This document shows, piece by piece, positions 1 to 8,122 of a DNA stretch of 64,000 bases. The stretch's first letter is position 1. Each line of letters opens with the position of its first letter. Under the pieces are notes generated by a model, which was not told where the DNA came from, made no database searches, and was given only the letters and a program-made list of their open reading frames with translations. The stretch spans positions 672,123 through 736,122 of the forward strand of contig BJOX01000272.1 of the NCBI GenBank assembly GCA_009731375.1, in the 5' to 3' direction. The translations under genes and the position numbers were made by a program. This DNA comes from Paulinella micropora. Lineage: Eukaryota; Cercozoa; Imbricatea; Euglyphida.

Positions 1-1439
1 TGTGATTGTCCAAATTCATAATAAATCCGTATCGCTTTCTTTTTTCTGGATTTAGTTTGTAAATTTCATCACTGGCTATCGCTCCGAGATACCATCCATA
101 TTTTTTTCATTATGTCGTCTATTTCATAAGTCATTAGTCCCCGCCCCTCTCCAGTTTGTTCGTCTGGCTGTTGCTGTCCAAAGGACGCATCACCAACTTC
201 GTTGGTGCGCTCCTCTTGCTGTGGCTCAGGCTGTGGCTCTGGTTGCTGTGGCTGCTCTGGCTCAGGCTGTGGCTCCTCTGGCTGTGGTTGGTGTGGCTCA
301 GGCTGTGGCTCTGGTTGCTGTGGTTGCTGTGGCTGTTGCTCATTTCCATATTTATTTATAAGAGCATTAACATAATCTTTTTTTCTCATTGAATGAACCC
401 ATTCTTTTCGTGATAAGTACTTTTTAATGTTTTTTACGGAAAACACTTTATTAATCAAATCTTCTAATCCAGTTCCCGTTTGTAAGCCCAAATATTCTGC
501 GAGTTTCTTTTTTACTTCGTCCTTATTTTGTCCAACATCTATTTTATGTTCTACAATTTTGTCTATTATCCATGATGCCCTTTGGTTCCATCCCTTAACA
601 TCGTGGCCTTCATTTTTACGTTTTTCCCTTAGTGCTTCACCAAGAATTTTAATAGTCAGTTTTTTTTCAACATTACTATTTGACAATCCATTCTTCAACA
701 TTAATCTGTATTTAGCCTCCTCTAGTTTGTTTCCTATATTTTTATTTAATGCTTCTTGTGCTTCTAGCGATTTTTTCATTTGGTCCATTGTCAGTTTTTG
801 TTCTTGAAATTGTTTTATGCTTTCTGCTATACTTTGTATTTTGCTAGGAACCCAATTATCTATATCTGCTTGAGTAAAAACTCCAGAATTTATGATTAAT
901 TTTTTATAGTCTTCAAATTCTTTATTTGGCTTACCTTTTACCTCTGGTTGTGCCTGTTGTTCTTGTGGTTGCCCCTGCTGTGGTGGCATAATATATTGAT
1001 ATTGTGGTGGCGGTGGTAATGCCTGTATCCTATTTTTTCTATCTTCTTCATATTTTACATCATTTATGAGTTTTTGCTCCCTTCTTAGTTCTCTGGCTTT
1101 TTGTTCTTGTCGTTCCTTGATGTCGGATAGTTCATTGCGGTGTATCCTTGCTAACTCATCCTGCCTTTCCTTAGCATCTGCTATGTCTTTTCTTTCTTGC
1201 CTCTTCTTTTCTTCTTCAGCATCAACTCGTGCTTTTTTCTCTTTTTGGTCAATCTCATCAATCTTTTCGTATTTCTCCTTTCTGAGTTTGTCTAAGTGGT
1301 CATTAATGGCGGTTCTAGTATTTTGCTCAATCTCCGACAAACTCTGGACTTTTCGCAAGTCTTCCTTCTTTGTTTTTTTCTTTGCTTTTGGTCTGCTCCA
1401 GTATTTCATAAAAAGTTTAACAATTTGAAGTGTGCTCAT
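1..1439 (-). CDS. coiled-coil protein running into a probable adenain-type protease (partial, one frameshift)
   Basis: Starts at ATG 1439 and overlaps the stop of the upstream small gene by ATGA. About 330 residues are Lys/Glu/Arg-rich and predicted coiled coil, followed by a Gln/Pro/Glu-rich tandem tract (plus-strand 150-345). The annotated frame stops near 69, but a T7 run at 101-107 (A7 on the coding strand) marks a one-base shift. In the shifted frame the protein continues to the window edge with the motifs LGAIASDE and YGFIMNLD. These resemble the start of adenovirus-type (adenain/Ulp1-like) cysteine proteases, where a G-V-x-x-x-D-E segment precedes G-(F/I)-I-x-N-x-D and then the catalytic His. 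The catalytic residues would lie outside the window, so the protease call is inference. Last gene of the leftward operon of the viral element. Confidence 0.6.
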
Positions 1440-1567
1440 ATCATTTGTCTTTTTACCGAAATTAAGATAATATTTTTACCCTTCTGGATAATATACGGCT
1501 TCCCGCTCTTATTCTTATAAACCCGCGGGGGTCTTAATTTCTGTTTCTTAGCTTTCTTGACGACCAT
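1436..1567 (-). CDS. small basic protein, 43 aa
   Basis: The best start is the ATG at 1567 (MVVKKAKKQKLRPPRVYKNK...). A longer frame extends upstream to 1705 but crosses the palindromes at 1629-1668, so the short form is preferred. The product is very rich in Lys and Arg, with a YKNKSGKPYIIQKGKN segment. Its stop overlaps the ATG of the next gene (ATGA), which suggests coupled expression. Function is unknown; a DNA- or capsid-associated role is only suggested by charge and by the viral neighbours. Confidence 0.5.
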   Translation of the reverse strand: MVVKKAKKQKLRPPRVYKNKSGKPYIIQKGKNIILISVKRQMI

Positions 1568-1628
1568 TGTATATAAACAAACAAAAAAATATTTACACAT
1601 AATTTTAAAACAAATATCTTTAAAACTA

Positions 1629-1668
1629 GACACAACACATGTGTTGTGTCGTTTGTCCGCAAGCGGAC
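1629..1668. terminator. two adjacent palindromes in a viral 3' region
   Basis: A 22-bp perfect palindrome (GACACAACACATGTGTTGTGTC, 1629-1650, written as its 20-bp core plus one base each side) is followed by a GTCCGC-AA-GCGGAC hairpin (1655-1668). They lie downstream of the small basic gene at 1782-1976. In mimivirus, hairpins at gene ends set transcript 3' ends; a similar role here is inference. Confidence 0.45.
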
Positions 1669-1781
1669 TAAAACTTGAGTGCTCCTCGCCCTTTCTGCTT
1701 ACCATAGTCTTGATGCTACAGCACCAACACTACCTGCGTAAGGTACCCCAACGCTACTTAATGCTCCCGCAGTCCTAGAGA

Positions 1782-1976
1782 TTAATTATTGCGAAGAAAT
1801 TTATCAACAGCCATTGCGGTTTTGCCCACTTTTTGCCAGTTAATTTTACCGCCAGCCTGCCCCTTGCCCTTCTTCCGTCCAGTTTTCTTTTTACCTCCAG
1901 CCATGTTGGTGCTTGAGTTAATAGTTCGTTTGCCGATTGTTGGAATGACTTCAACACGAGTTGTCTTCACTACCAT
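1782..1976 (-). CDS. small basic protein, 64 aa
   Basis: The frame opens at ATG 1976 (MVVKTTRVEVIPTIGK...) and ends at 1782. The middle is a run of Gly/Lys/Arg (AGGKKKTGRKKGKGQAGGK) typical of nucleic-acid-binding tails. An overlapping frame of 60 aa (1775-1957) covers the same DNA and is treated as a shadow. It lies between the packaging ATPase and another small basic gene, all leftward. Function unknown; possibly a DNA-condensing protein. Confidence 0.45.
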   Translation of the reverse strand: MVVKTTRVEVIPTIGKRTINSSTNMAGGKKKTGRKKGKGQAGGKINWQKVGKTAMAVDKFLRNN

Positions 1977-2040
1977 TATACTATGAAAAAAAAATATTTA
2001 TTAATTCTAAAAATATTATTTAAATCTTTGTGAGAAATTT

Positions 2041-2082
2041 TCGGAGATTGAACATCTCCAATAGCCTATCGCATGCGATAGG
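2041..2082. terminator. two hairpins at the ATPase gene end
   Basis: GGAGAT-TGAAC-ATCTCC is followed by the perfect 20-bp palindrome GCCTATCGCATGCGATAGGC. The second overlaps the last codons and the stop (TAG) of the ATPase gene on the minus strand. This suggests a 3'-end or termination signal like the hairpins seen at giant-virus gene ends; the function is inferred. Confidence 0.5.
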
Positions 2083-2942
2083 CAAAGTTTTTTCTTAACT
2101 CATCATCAACACTTGAGACATAAAGAAAATTAAATCTCTCCTTTGTTGCTTCGTGATACTTTTGAAGAAAGTAATCAAAGTCAAAAGATAAGTCTAAGTG
2201 CTTATACACGAGTTCCATTTNNNNNNNNNNNNNNNNNNNNNNNNNNNNNNNNNNNNNNNNNNNNNNNNNNNNNNNNNNNNNNNNNNNNNNNNNNNNNNNN
2301 NNNNNNNNNNNNNNNNNNNNNNNNNNNNNNNNNNNNNNNNNNNNNNNNNNNNNNNNNNNNNNNNNNNNNNNNNNNNNNNNNNNNNNNNNNNNNNNNNNNN
2401 NNNNNNNNNNNNNNNNNNNNNNNNNNNNNNNNNNNNNNNNNNNNNTCCAAAACAAAAACAACCTCTGGAGAAATATACTTGCTGGGTCGTTCTTTTGGTG
2501 CCTCCGCGGCGCTCTGTTTCTTTTCTTTTCCAAAGTATAAAAATTGTGGTTTCTCTATTTCCTCTTTGTCCTGTTTTACTTCTCCTTCGTGTTGCTCGTC
2601 ATGTCTGTTCAGTTTGTCTAACTCATAATCAATAACATTTACACCATCTGATTTAAGAAAGGTATAAATCGCCATCGGGTTGCCTCTGTTCTTAAAGTGC
2701 TTTACCATTGCTTTATAAATGTAGTCCTTGTGTATCGTTGAAGCAATAATGACAATACGGGTTTTTCTGTCTGTAGTCCGTTTCAGTATTTCAAAGAGTG
2801 CTGTCGTTTTCCCGCTCTTCTTACGGGCGAGTAGAAATATGTTGGCATACGGCTCATTAAATAATTTATAACCTTTTGCTTTTTTGTTTCCATCACCCTC
2901 TTGTTTTACTGGCTTCACCTTGACATTGTTAATCTTCTCCAT
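2066..2942 (-). CDS. A32/FtsK-type genome-packaging ATPase, interrupted by an N gap
   Basis: The N-terminal part carries a Walker A motif (ARKKSGKTT) at about residues 32-40, after the typical NEPYANIFLL strand. A hydrophobic strand SPEVVFVL stands where Walker B begins; its acidic residues fall in the 225-nt N gap (2221-2445). After the gap the frame continues (LDLSFDFDYFLQKYHEATKE...) and ends at a palindrome. Total length, about 290 codons, fits A32-like packaging ATPases of virophages, polinton-like viruses and Mavericks, which pump DNA into preformed capsids. The ATG at 2942 directly abuts structured element A. The family call is confident; the exact viral lineage is not. Confidence 0.8.
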
Positions 2943-3066
2943 GATATTTTAGAATTGTGATTCGTGCTCCGCACTCTCTCTTATTCTAAAACATCGTGTT
3001 TTCTTTATTGTTTAAATTAAATCGGTTGTCGATGTTTGTTGAAGACGTAGTCTGAAACAAATATCA
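2942..3066 (-). promoter_or_regulatory. cruciform intergenic element, copy A
   Basis: Fills exactly the space from the stop codon of the 121-aa gene to the ATG of the ATPase gene. Read on the minus strand it begins TGATATTTGTTTCAGAC and ends ATTCTAAAATATCATG. It contains outer complementary ends (TGATATTT/AAATATCA), inner complementary blocks (AAACATCG/CGATGTTT) and two side hairpins, one with TTTTAGAAT/ATTCTAAAA and GTGC/GCAC stems. Together these can form a four-way junction. Near-identical arms occur in copy C. Confidence 0.75.
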
Positions 3067-3429
3067 GCCTAGAAACTCTAAGCATATGACAATTCGGCCT
3101 GCTAAATTTCCTGTATCAATATTTCCGCTGTCGGTTTCAAGGACTTTAAATGTATATTGTCCGTCAGTCCATCCGACAACACCCAAATTATAACAGAGGT
3201 TTGAAATGTTTGCTGTGGTGCTGTCCGCAAATATTCCAATAATTCCAATTCTGTCCATATAAAGAATTCTGGTTTTGGTTTCGGTCTGGTCGTTCATATA
3301 GTGGATAAACTTAACATTCATTTTTGTGGGTGTGAATGACATTTGGATATTTTTATTAAATGTTTTGCTTCCTCCAGCAAAATCATTGCTCAGAAAAATA
3401 ATCCGCTGATATTTATATTCAGTAGCCAT
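3064..3429 (-). CDS. hypothetical viral protein, 121 aa
   Basis: Intact frame starting MATEYKYQRIIFLSND. No known domain is recognised. The protein looks like a compact beta-rich fold, with alternating hydrophobic strands and many Thr/Asn/Gly, and has no membrane segment. It is followed directly by element A and then by the packaging ATPase. A small structural or capsid-associated role is possible from context but cannot be shown. Its ATG overlaps the ATG of a divergent plus-strand gene at 3428. Confidence 0.55.
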   Translation of the reverse strand: MATEYKYQRIIFLSNDFAGGSKTFNKNIQMSFTPTKMNVKFIHYMNDQTETKTRILYMDRIGIIGIFADSTTANISNLCYNLGVVGWTDGQYTFKVLETDSGNIDTGNLAGRIVICLEFLG

Positions 3430-3688
3430 GATTATATTAATGATGATAAACTTTTTATTAATTAATATTTATGCTCGGACGGCCTGCGACTTTTACTCAC
3501 GGGTCAGTGAGAAAAAAAATGAGAGTTGTGCTTATTGTATTCAGAAAGGAATAGAAACAGGGTTTAAGTGTGTTTTCATAAATAACGGAAATAATATGTG
3601 TCGTAGTTTTGATGAGGCTTTGCCTTTAATGTGTGCGGGTGATAATAGATGGTATATGACACACACCTATGAATGTTCATTTCTTTGA
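3428..3688 (+). CDS. small secreted cysteine-containing protein, 86 aa
   Basis: The frame begins with a hydrophobic stretch (MIILMMINFLLINIYA) that looks like a signal peptide. A mature part of about 70 residues follows with six Cys (ACDF, SCAYC, KCVF, MCRS, LMCAG, YECS), a pattern fitting a disulphide-rich secreted or virion-surface protein. No family is recognised. Its start overlaps the start of the divergent minus-strand gene, leaving no promoter between them, so one of the two starts may be wrong. The stop TGA is the first three bases of element B. Confidence 0.45.
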   Translation: MIILMMINFLLINIYARTACDFYSRVSEKKNESCAYCIQKGIETGFKCVFINNGNNMCRSFDEALPLMCAGDNRWYMTHTYECSFL

Positions 3689-3829
3689 TATTTGAGAATT
3701 TCACTTCGTGCTGTCGCACTCTCGCTTATTCTCAAACATCGTCTCCCATTTTAATTTTTTGTCGATTTTCGATGTTTATCAACAAACGAGAATGAGCGAA
3801 GCGAATGAAAGTGTAGTTGATAAATATCA
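3686..3829 (-). promoter_or_regulatory. cruciform intergenic element, copy B
   Basis: Diverged copy of the same cassette, oriented as copy A. The outer ends TGATATTT/AAATATCA and inner blocks AAACATCG/CGATGTTT are conserved. One side hairpin has TTTGAGAAT/ATTCTCAAA where copies A and C have TTTTAGAAT/ATTCTAAAA, a paired change that keeps the stem. The other side stem is TTTATCAAC/GTTGATAAA. An 11-bp direct repeat, CATTTCTTTGA, stands at 3678-3688 and 3828-3838, as if from a target-site duplication. Confidence 0.7.
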
Positions 3830-3854
3830 TTTCTTTGAACTAGAAGGCGACTAT
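3792..3854 (+). CDS. possible gene start cut by an N gap
   Basis: ATG at 3792 opens MSEANESVVDKYHFFELEGD and runs into a 10-nt gap (3855-3864). The sequence before and around this ATG (TGTTTATCAACAAACGAG then ATGAGCGAA) resembles that of the gene at 10,209 (TGTTTATCAAAAACTAAC then ATGAGCGAA), whose protein starts MSESDEESV. It overlaps one hairpin of element B, so it may be a coincidental frame. Beyond the gap the DNA reads better on the minus strand. Confidence 0.25.
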
Positions 3855-3977
3855 NNNNNNNNNNTAACAATTCCAGTTATCTTCCAATTCGTGCTCTACT
3901 TTTTTTTCCTCAGTCTTTAGTTCTACTTCAAGAACACGAGACTTTAATTCTGGAGTTAGTTCGCCATACATATCCAT
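3840..3977 (-). CDS. small charged protein (uncertain, crosses gap)
   Basis: A frame starting MDMYGELTPELKSRVLEVEL at ATG 3977 is Glu/Lys-rich and probably helical. It crosses a 10-nt gap and stops at 3840. A longer version would start with a non-ATG codon inside the end of the fibre gene. No family is recognised. It lies immediately downstream of the fibre gene and upstream of element B in the same direction. Confidence 0.35.
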   Translation of the reverse strand: MDMYGELTPELKSRVLEVELKTEEKKVEHELEDNWNCXXXXIVAF

Positions 3978-4008
3978 AATAGGTGGTGGTCTGTGAAATC
4001 TGGTTGTA

Positions 4009-6850
4009 TTATTGCTGGACAATTGAAAATACTTCCGCTCGTATTTCTGCTAATTGGTTTGCTTGGTCTTGTAATATATTCATAAGATTTTTATTTTCTT
4101 TTTCTAAATTAACTACCTTTCCGCCATGTGTTGAAAAGCACTAACCAGTATTGGTATAAATTCCATATATGATACTCCTTCAAGGATGCTTTTTCCGTCG
4201 TCTGCCTTCATTCCACTTTCAGATACAAATTCTGGAAATATTTTTTTAACCTCGTTGGCGATAAATCCGTGGCTCTTTTTTTCTTTTTTATCGTCTGATT
4301 TCCAATAATATGAGCAACAATTAATTTTCATTAATTTCTCACAACATCCCTCACAGTCTAGTGTTTTAATATCTGATTTTAATCCCCTGTCTGAACCAGA
4401 AGACCATGTATTTGCTCCCGCATTCAAATAAACATATCCTGTATTGTTTTCACCATTTGATAATGAAGTCGACCAAGCATGTAATAATCCACCTGTATTC
4501 ATTACCACCGCATAACCGTGAAGAATCTCCTGCTTTCATAAATATTTGTGGGTTGGTCGTATTTGATGGTCTTTTTCGTAATGTTAAAAATCCGCTGGAT
4601 GCTGTCGTCATGCTTGTATCACTCTGAGCATAGATTACTCCAGTCCCCCTCGCATAAAAATTTAAATCTTGATTGGTACTGCTTCCCGTAGCATATATCG
4701 AATTATAACCAAAACCAACTCCCTGTGTCCCGTTGCTGTGTCTGAATTCAACACCAGCAGAAGATTGACCTATATTACCCGTTACATATAATCCTACTGG
4801 TGTAGCATGAGAGCCACTTCTTGCTTCCCCGCGTATGTCGACTGTGCTATTAACAACAGATATCCCAGCATTTGCCGTTATTAATCCACTCGCGGTTGCC
4901 GTTGTTGTTGATATCCCCGCACTAGCCGTTATCAATCCTTTTGTCCATAAAGTTCCGTTTGCCCCATTTAATGACATTAACAATTGCTCATTAGAATTTT
5001 CCCACACAAAACCATCCGACGAAGCATTACCACTCCTAAATCTTACAGCAAAGCCTGAAATATCGTTGCCTGCAACCGCAGACCCTCCAGATAGACTTTT
5101 ACCTGCCCCTGGTTGTGCCATATAAATACACCATCCTGCGTTGTCTGTATCCCACATAAATATGCCCTGTCCATTTCCTCCATCTGCTTTATTTTGAATA
5201 GATAACTTACAACCTCCATCTGCTGTTAATAATCCGCTCGCGGTTATCGTTGTTGTTGATATACCCGCGGTTGAAGTAATTGTTGTTCCCGTTATTGTTC
5301 CGCCGTTTGTTATGTTGTTTGAGTTCATATCCAAAGCACCATAAAACCGCATACCGCCAGCATTGTTAAAACGGACAATGTCAGACGAAGCACTTTTATT
5401 GTCCAAAAGTTTTGAAATATAAAGTCCCGCCCCTTTTACATCAAATGCCACATTCGTAAATACATAACCTCTTTGGTCTGCGGTTCCGCTTGTAGCAGTA
5501 TTTAGAGTAAATAAGAAATACTGATAATCTCCTGATGTCTGTGAAAAGAATATATCTCCTTCATTTTGGTTTAATATCCTCGCCCCATTATATGTTATAT
5601 TTCCACCATTAATGATATCCACATTATTAAAATCAGCTTGGTTCAACAAAGTAAGCCCACGTATATCATTTCTCGTTCCATTAAATATTTTAATTCCCGT
5701 TATTGTTTGGTCTCCTGTTAGTTTTACATTTTGCCCGTCCAATGTGTCCGCATACCCTTTTGTCGCTCCGTCCGTCGCTAATGTCGGAGTTCCAAGGTTG
5801 GCTATTTTGCTACTATTACAATCTAGCCCCGAAGCATTTACCCAACCGACAATCGTCCCGTCAATAATAAAACTTATTTTTTTTCGCAGAAATTTCAAAG
5901 TTGTAATATGTTGCAGTTTTCATATCCAAACTAGTAATAGAGCCGATATTACTGGTAGAATTGAAAACGATAAATGTGCCCTTTGTTGTTGAATTGATTG
6001 AATTTCCCGTTATTTCAACACCACTGCTATATGTCTTAATTCCTGCTATGGTTTGGTTTCCTGTTAGTTTCACATTTCGCCCGTCTAATGTATCCACATA
6101 ACTTTTGTTTGCTCCGTCCGTTGTTGCTGATGGTGTGGCTAAGTTTGTTATTTTATTGTTATTCAAACTTAATGTTGTTCCAGTTGCGGTTACAATTAAA
6201 GTATTACCTGAATATAACTCTACATACGAACCAGTTATTTGTATCGGATACCAAGTCGCTGTTGCTGTTTTTTGTGCTGCAATCATTCCTATTTTTGTAT
6301 CAAAGGCTATGCCAATACCATCAAAAGTAGTAGGATTGGATGAACCACTTACTTCTAAAGTTGATGTAAATTTTTTATTCCCTGCTATAGTTTGGTCTCC
6401 TGTTAGTTTAACCACCGAAGTATCAAGAACGGAAACATCCACACCATCAACCAAATTTACATTTGTTATGCTTTGGCTTTTCATATCAATCCCCGCACTC
6501 GCATTTATTATACTGCTAAATGTTTTTATTCCTCCTATGGTTTGGTCTCCTGTTAGTTTAACCACCGAACCATCAACTGCGAGATTAGCGAGATTAATTC
6601 CATTATATGAAGCCCCTGAAATAGCAAAACCACCCATATTTAGTCCTCCCGTCATACTGGCTATGCCGTCTAATCTAAGAAAGGGTGGTGTGGTGTTTCT
6701 CCATTGCCCCGTGCTATACATAATCAGTTGGTTATCTGCTGGAAAACCTGATATTGTCACATCGCTATGTGAGTCTATACTTCCAGCTGCTGACACCTTA
6801 TTATTATTATCATTATGCTCAAATATCCATTCATCAACACCTTTTGTCAT
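4009..6850 (-). CDS. tail-fibre-like protein with S74 intramolecular chaperone domain, frameshifted
   Basis: About 945 codons in four frame segments. The body repeats a phage/PLV fibre module with VKLTGDQTI(G/A/T)GIKTF and Gly/Ala/Ser/Thr-rich beta segments (AGISTTT(I/A)TASGL). The C-terminus has the chaperone-of-endosialidase (peptidase S74) signature: SDRGLKSDIKTLD, then SHGFIANEVKKIFPE, then a coiled-coil end. In this family the domain trimerises the fibre and cuts itself off at the Ser-Asp bond. Frame changes occur at an A8 run (about 5,878-5,886), near 4,490 and near 4,127; whether they are real is unknown. The ATG at 6850 follows the previous stop directly (TAAATG). Role inferred: host attachment. 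Confidence 0.75.
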
Positions 6851-7424
6851 TTAGTAAATTATTACTCCTGTTATATTCTTCCTTCCCATACGAATGTTGC
6901 CTGTTTCATCAACATTTATCGGAAATGTTTTATTTACCCAGTTTATTGAATTATATGTTAGATAACTATTCATCGCCACTGGTGCTGTAATGACTACATC
7001 TGAAAGTGTATCAATTTGAACCAAGGGCTGTATTCTTCCATTTACCTTCTACATCGTTGTAAGTTAAGTATTGTCCGCTTGCTTGTGCAAATATGTTTGT
7101 GTCAATCAAATTATATAAACTGGTTTGGTGCGGATTGGAAGTATTAGAGCGGTGTTGAGTTGAGGCTTTGACTTCGTCATTATCCCTTACTCGTTGCTCT
7201 GTGTAGTATAAATTTTTTCCTTCTTTAATGTCCGTAGTTGATGTTAAAGCGAGCCGTGTATCAAATCGGCCGTCAGTGTAATAAAGATTGATTGGGTCAT
7301 CATCTTCTGGCACTCTGTCTGTATTCAGACCGACTATGTTTGTGTTGGTTAAGTCTAAGTTAAGTATGCTTAGACTATCAACAGCCAACTCATTAAGACC
7401 AAGTAATGATTTATATTGGGACAT
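6851..7424 (-). CDS. short fibre-like protein, one frameshift
   Basis: Starts MSQYKSLLGLNELAVDSL at 7424. It contains two NLYYT(D/E) modules (NLYYTDGRFDTRLA, NLYYTEQRV) and a YLTYNDVEGKWKN segment, all common in phage and giant-virus fibre proteins. The frame stops at 7011. A one-base shift near 7030 (GCCCTTGG) restores the fibre pattern LVQIDTLSDVVITAP, which reads on to a TAA at 6851-6853. That stop touches the ATG of the larger fibre gene, so the two are probably co-transcribed and translationally coupled. Confidence 0.65.
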
Positions 7425-7482
7425 TATATTATTTATTTATTTATTTATTTAAAAATACTAAAATATATTAATCTTAGTATAA
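7425..7482. promoter_or_regulatory. AT-rich divergent promoter region
   Basis: The 58 bp between the leftward fibre genes and the rightward 172-aa gene are almost pure A/T, with a (TTTA)n run and TATATTA. This is the only clear point where transcription of the element diverges, so a bidirectional promoter is likely. No specific motif can be assigned. Confidence 0.45.
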
Positions 7483-8001
7483 ATGCCGTCTCCCGAAGCA
7501 AGTCGTAAGAACTGGGGTAAGGCTGTGGAAAGTATTAAGAGTAAGAAACAGCAAAAGGTTGAAATAGCAAAAGAGAAATTAGCAAAGTGTAGGAAGGCTT
7601 ATGTAGGCGATGATGAAGAGATGGAGGAAAAGATAAACCGCATGGCGGAAATGGGTGTTGCAAATGATATCATTAATGGAAAAGACCAAGATGATACACC
7701 AGAAGAAAGCAGTGATAGCGATGAAGAATGTGATTTTACTGATATCATTGCTGAAAAGATTGCTAAGATGAAAATAAGAAGAAAGAAAGCGGAAGCAAAG
7801 AAGAAAGTAAATAAAAAGCCTGTGCCTGAGCCAGATGAGAGCGAAAGCGAAAGTGAAGAAAGTGAAGAAGAGCCGAAGCCTAAATCTAAGAAAGGAAATG
7901 GAAAAAAATCAAACATATCAGTTAATGTTTATAATCAAGCAGAGAAGCCAAGTAAGAAAGAAAAAAATAATGATATCGAAAAATGTTTCTTAAAATTTTG
8001 A
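7483..8001 (+). CDS. charged coiled-coil protein, 172 aa
   Basis: Intact frame starting MPSPEASRKNWGKAVESI. It is extremely rich in Lys and Glu, with an acidic Ser/Asp/Glu block (EESSDSDEECD), a basic segment (KIRRKKAEAKKKVNKK) and a second Ser/Glu repeat (ESESEESEEE). No enzymatic domain is visible. Its stop TGA forms the first bases of element C, which separates it from the integrase gene. A virion or nucleoid protein is possible; no family is recognised. Confidence 0.55.
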   Translation: MPSPEASRKNWGKAVESIKSKKQQKVEIAKEKLAKCRKAYVGDDEEMEEKINRMAEMGVANDIINGKDQDDTPEESSDSDEECDFTDIIAEKIAKMKIRRKKAEAKKKVNKKPVPEPDESESESEESEEEPKPKSKKGNGKKSNISVNVYNQAEKPSKKEKNNDIEKCFLKF

Positions 8002-8122
8002 TATTTGTTTCAGACTTTGTCTTCAACAAACATCGTCTGCGATTAAATAAAAAAGAAAAAGAAAAAACGATGTTTTAGAATAAGAGAGAGTGCAGAGCAC
8101 GAAACGAAATTCTAAAATATCA
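7999..8122 (+). promoter_or_regulatory. cruciform intergenic element, copy C
   Basis: Spans exactly from the stop of the 172-aa gene to the A of the next ATG. It begins TGATATTTGTTTCAGAC and ends ATTCTAAAATATCATG, as in copy A. The hairpin arms are almost identical to those of copy A, while the A/T-rich centre differs. This fits selection on the arms, or recent copying followed by loss of the centre. Confidence 0.75.

Noticed and set aside
156-392. 78-aa plus-strand Leu/Trp-rich frame
   Set aside because: Antisense shadow of the Gln/Pro repeat tract of the minus-strand coiled-coil gene.
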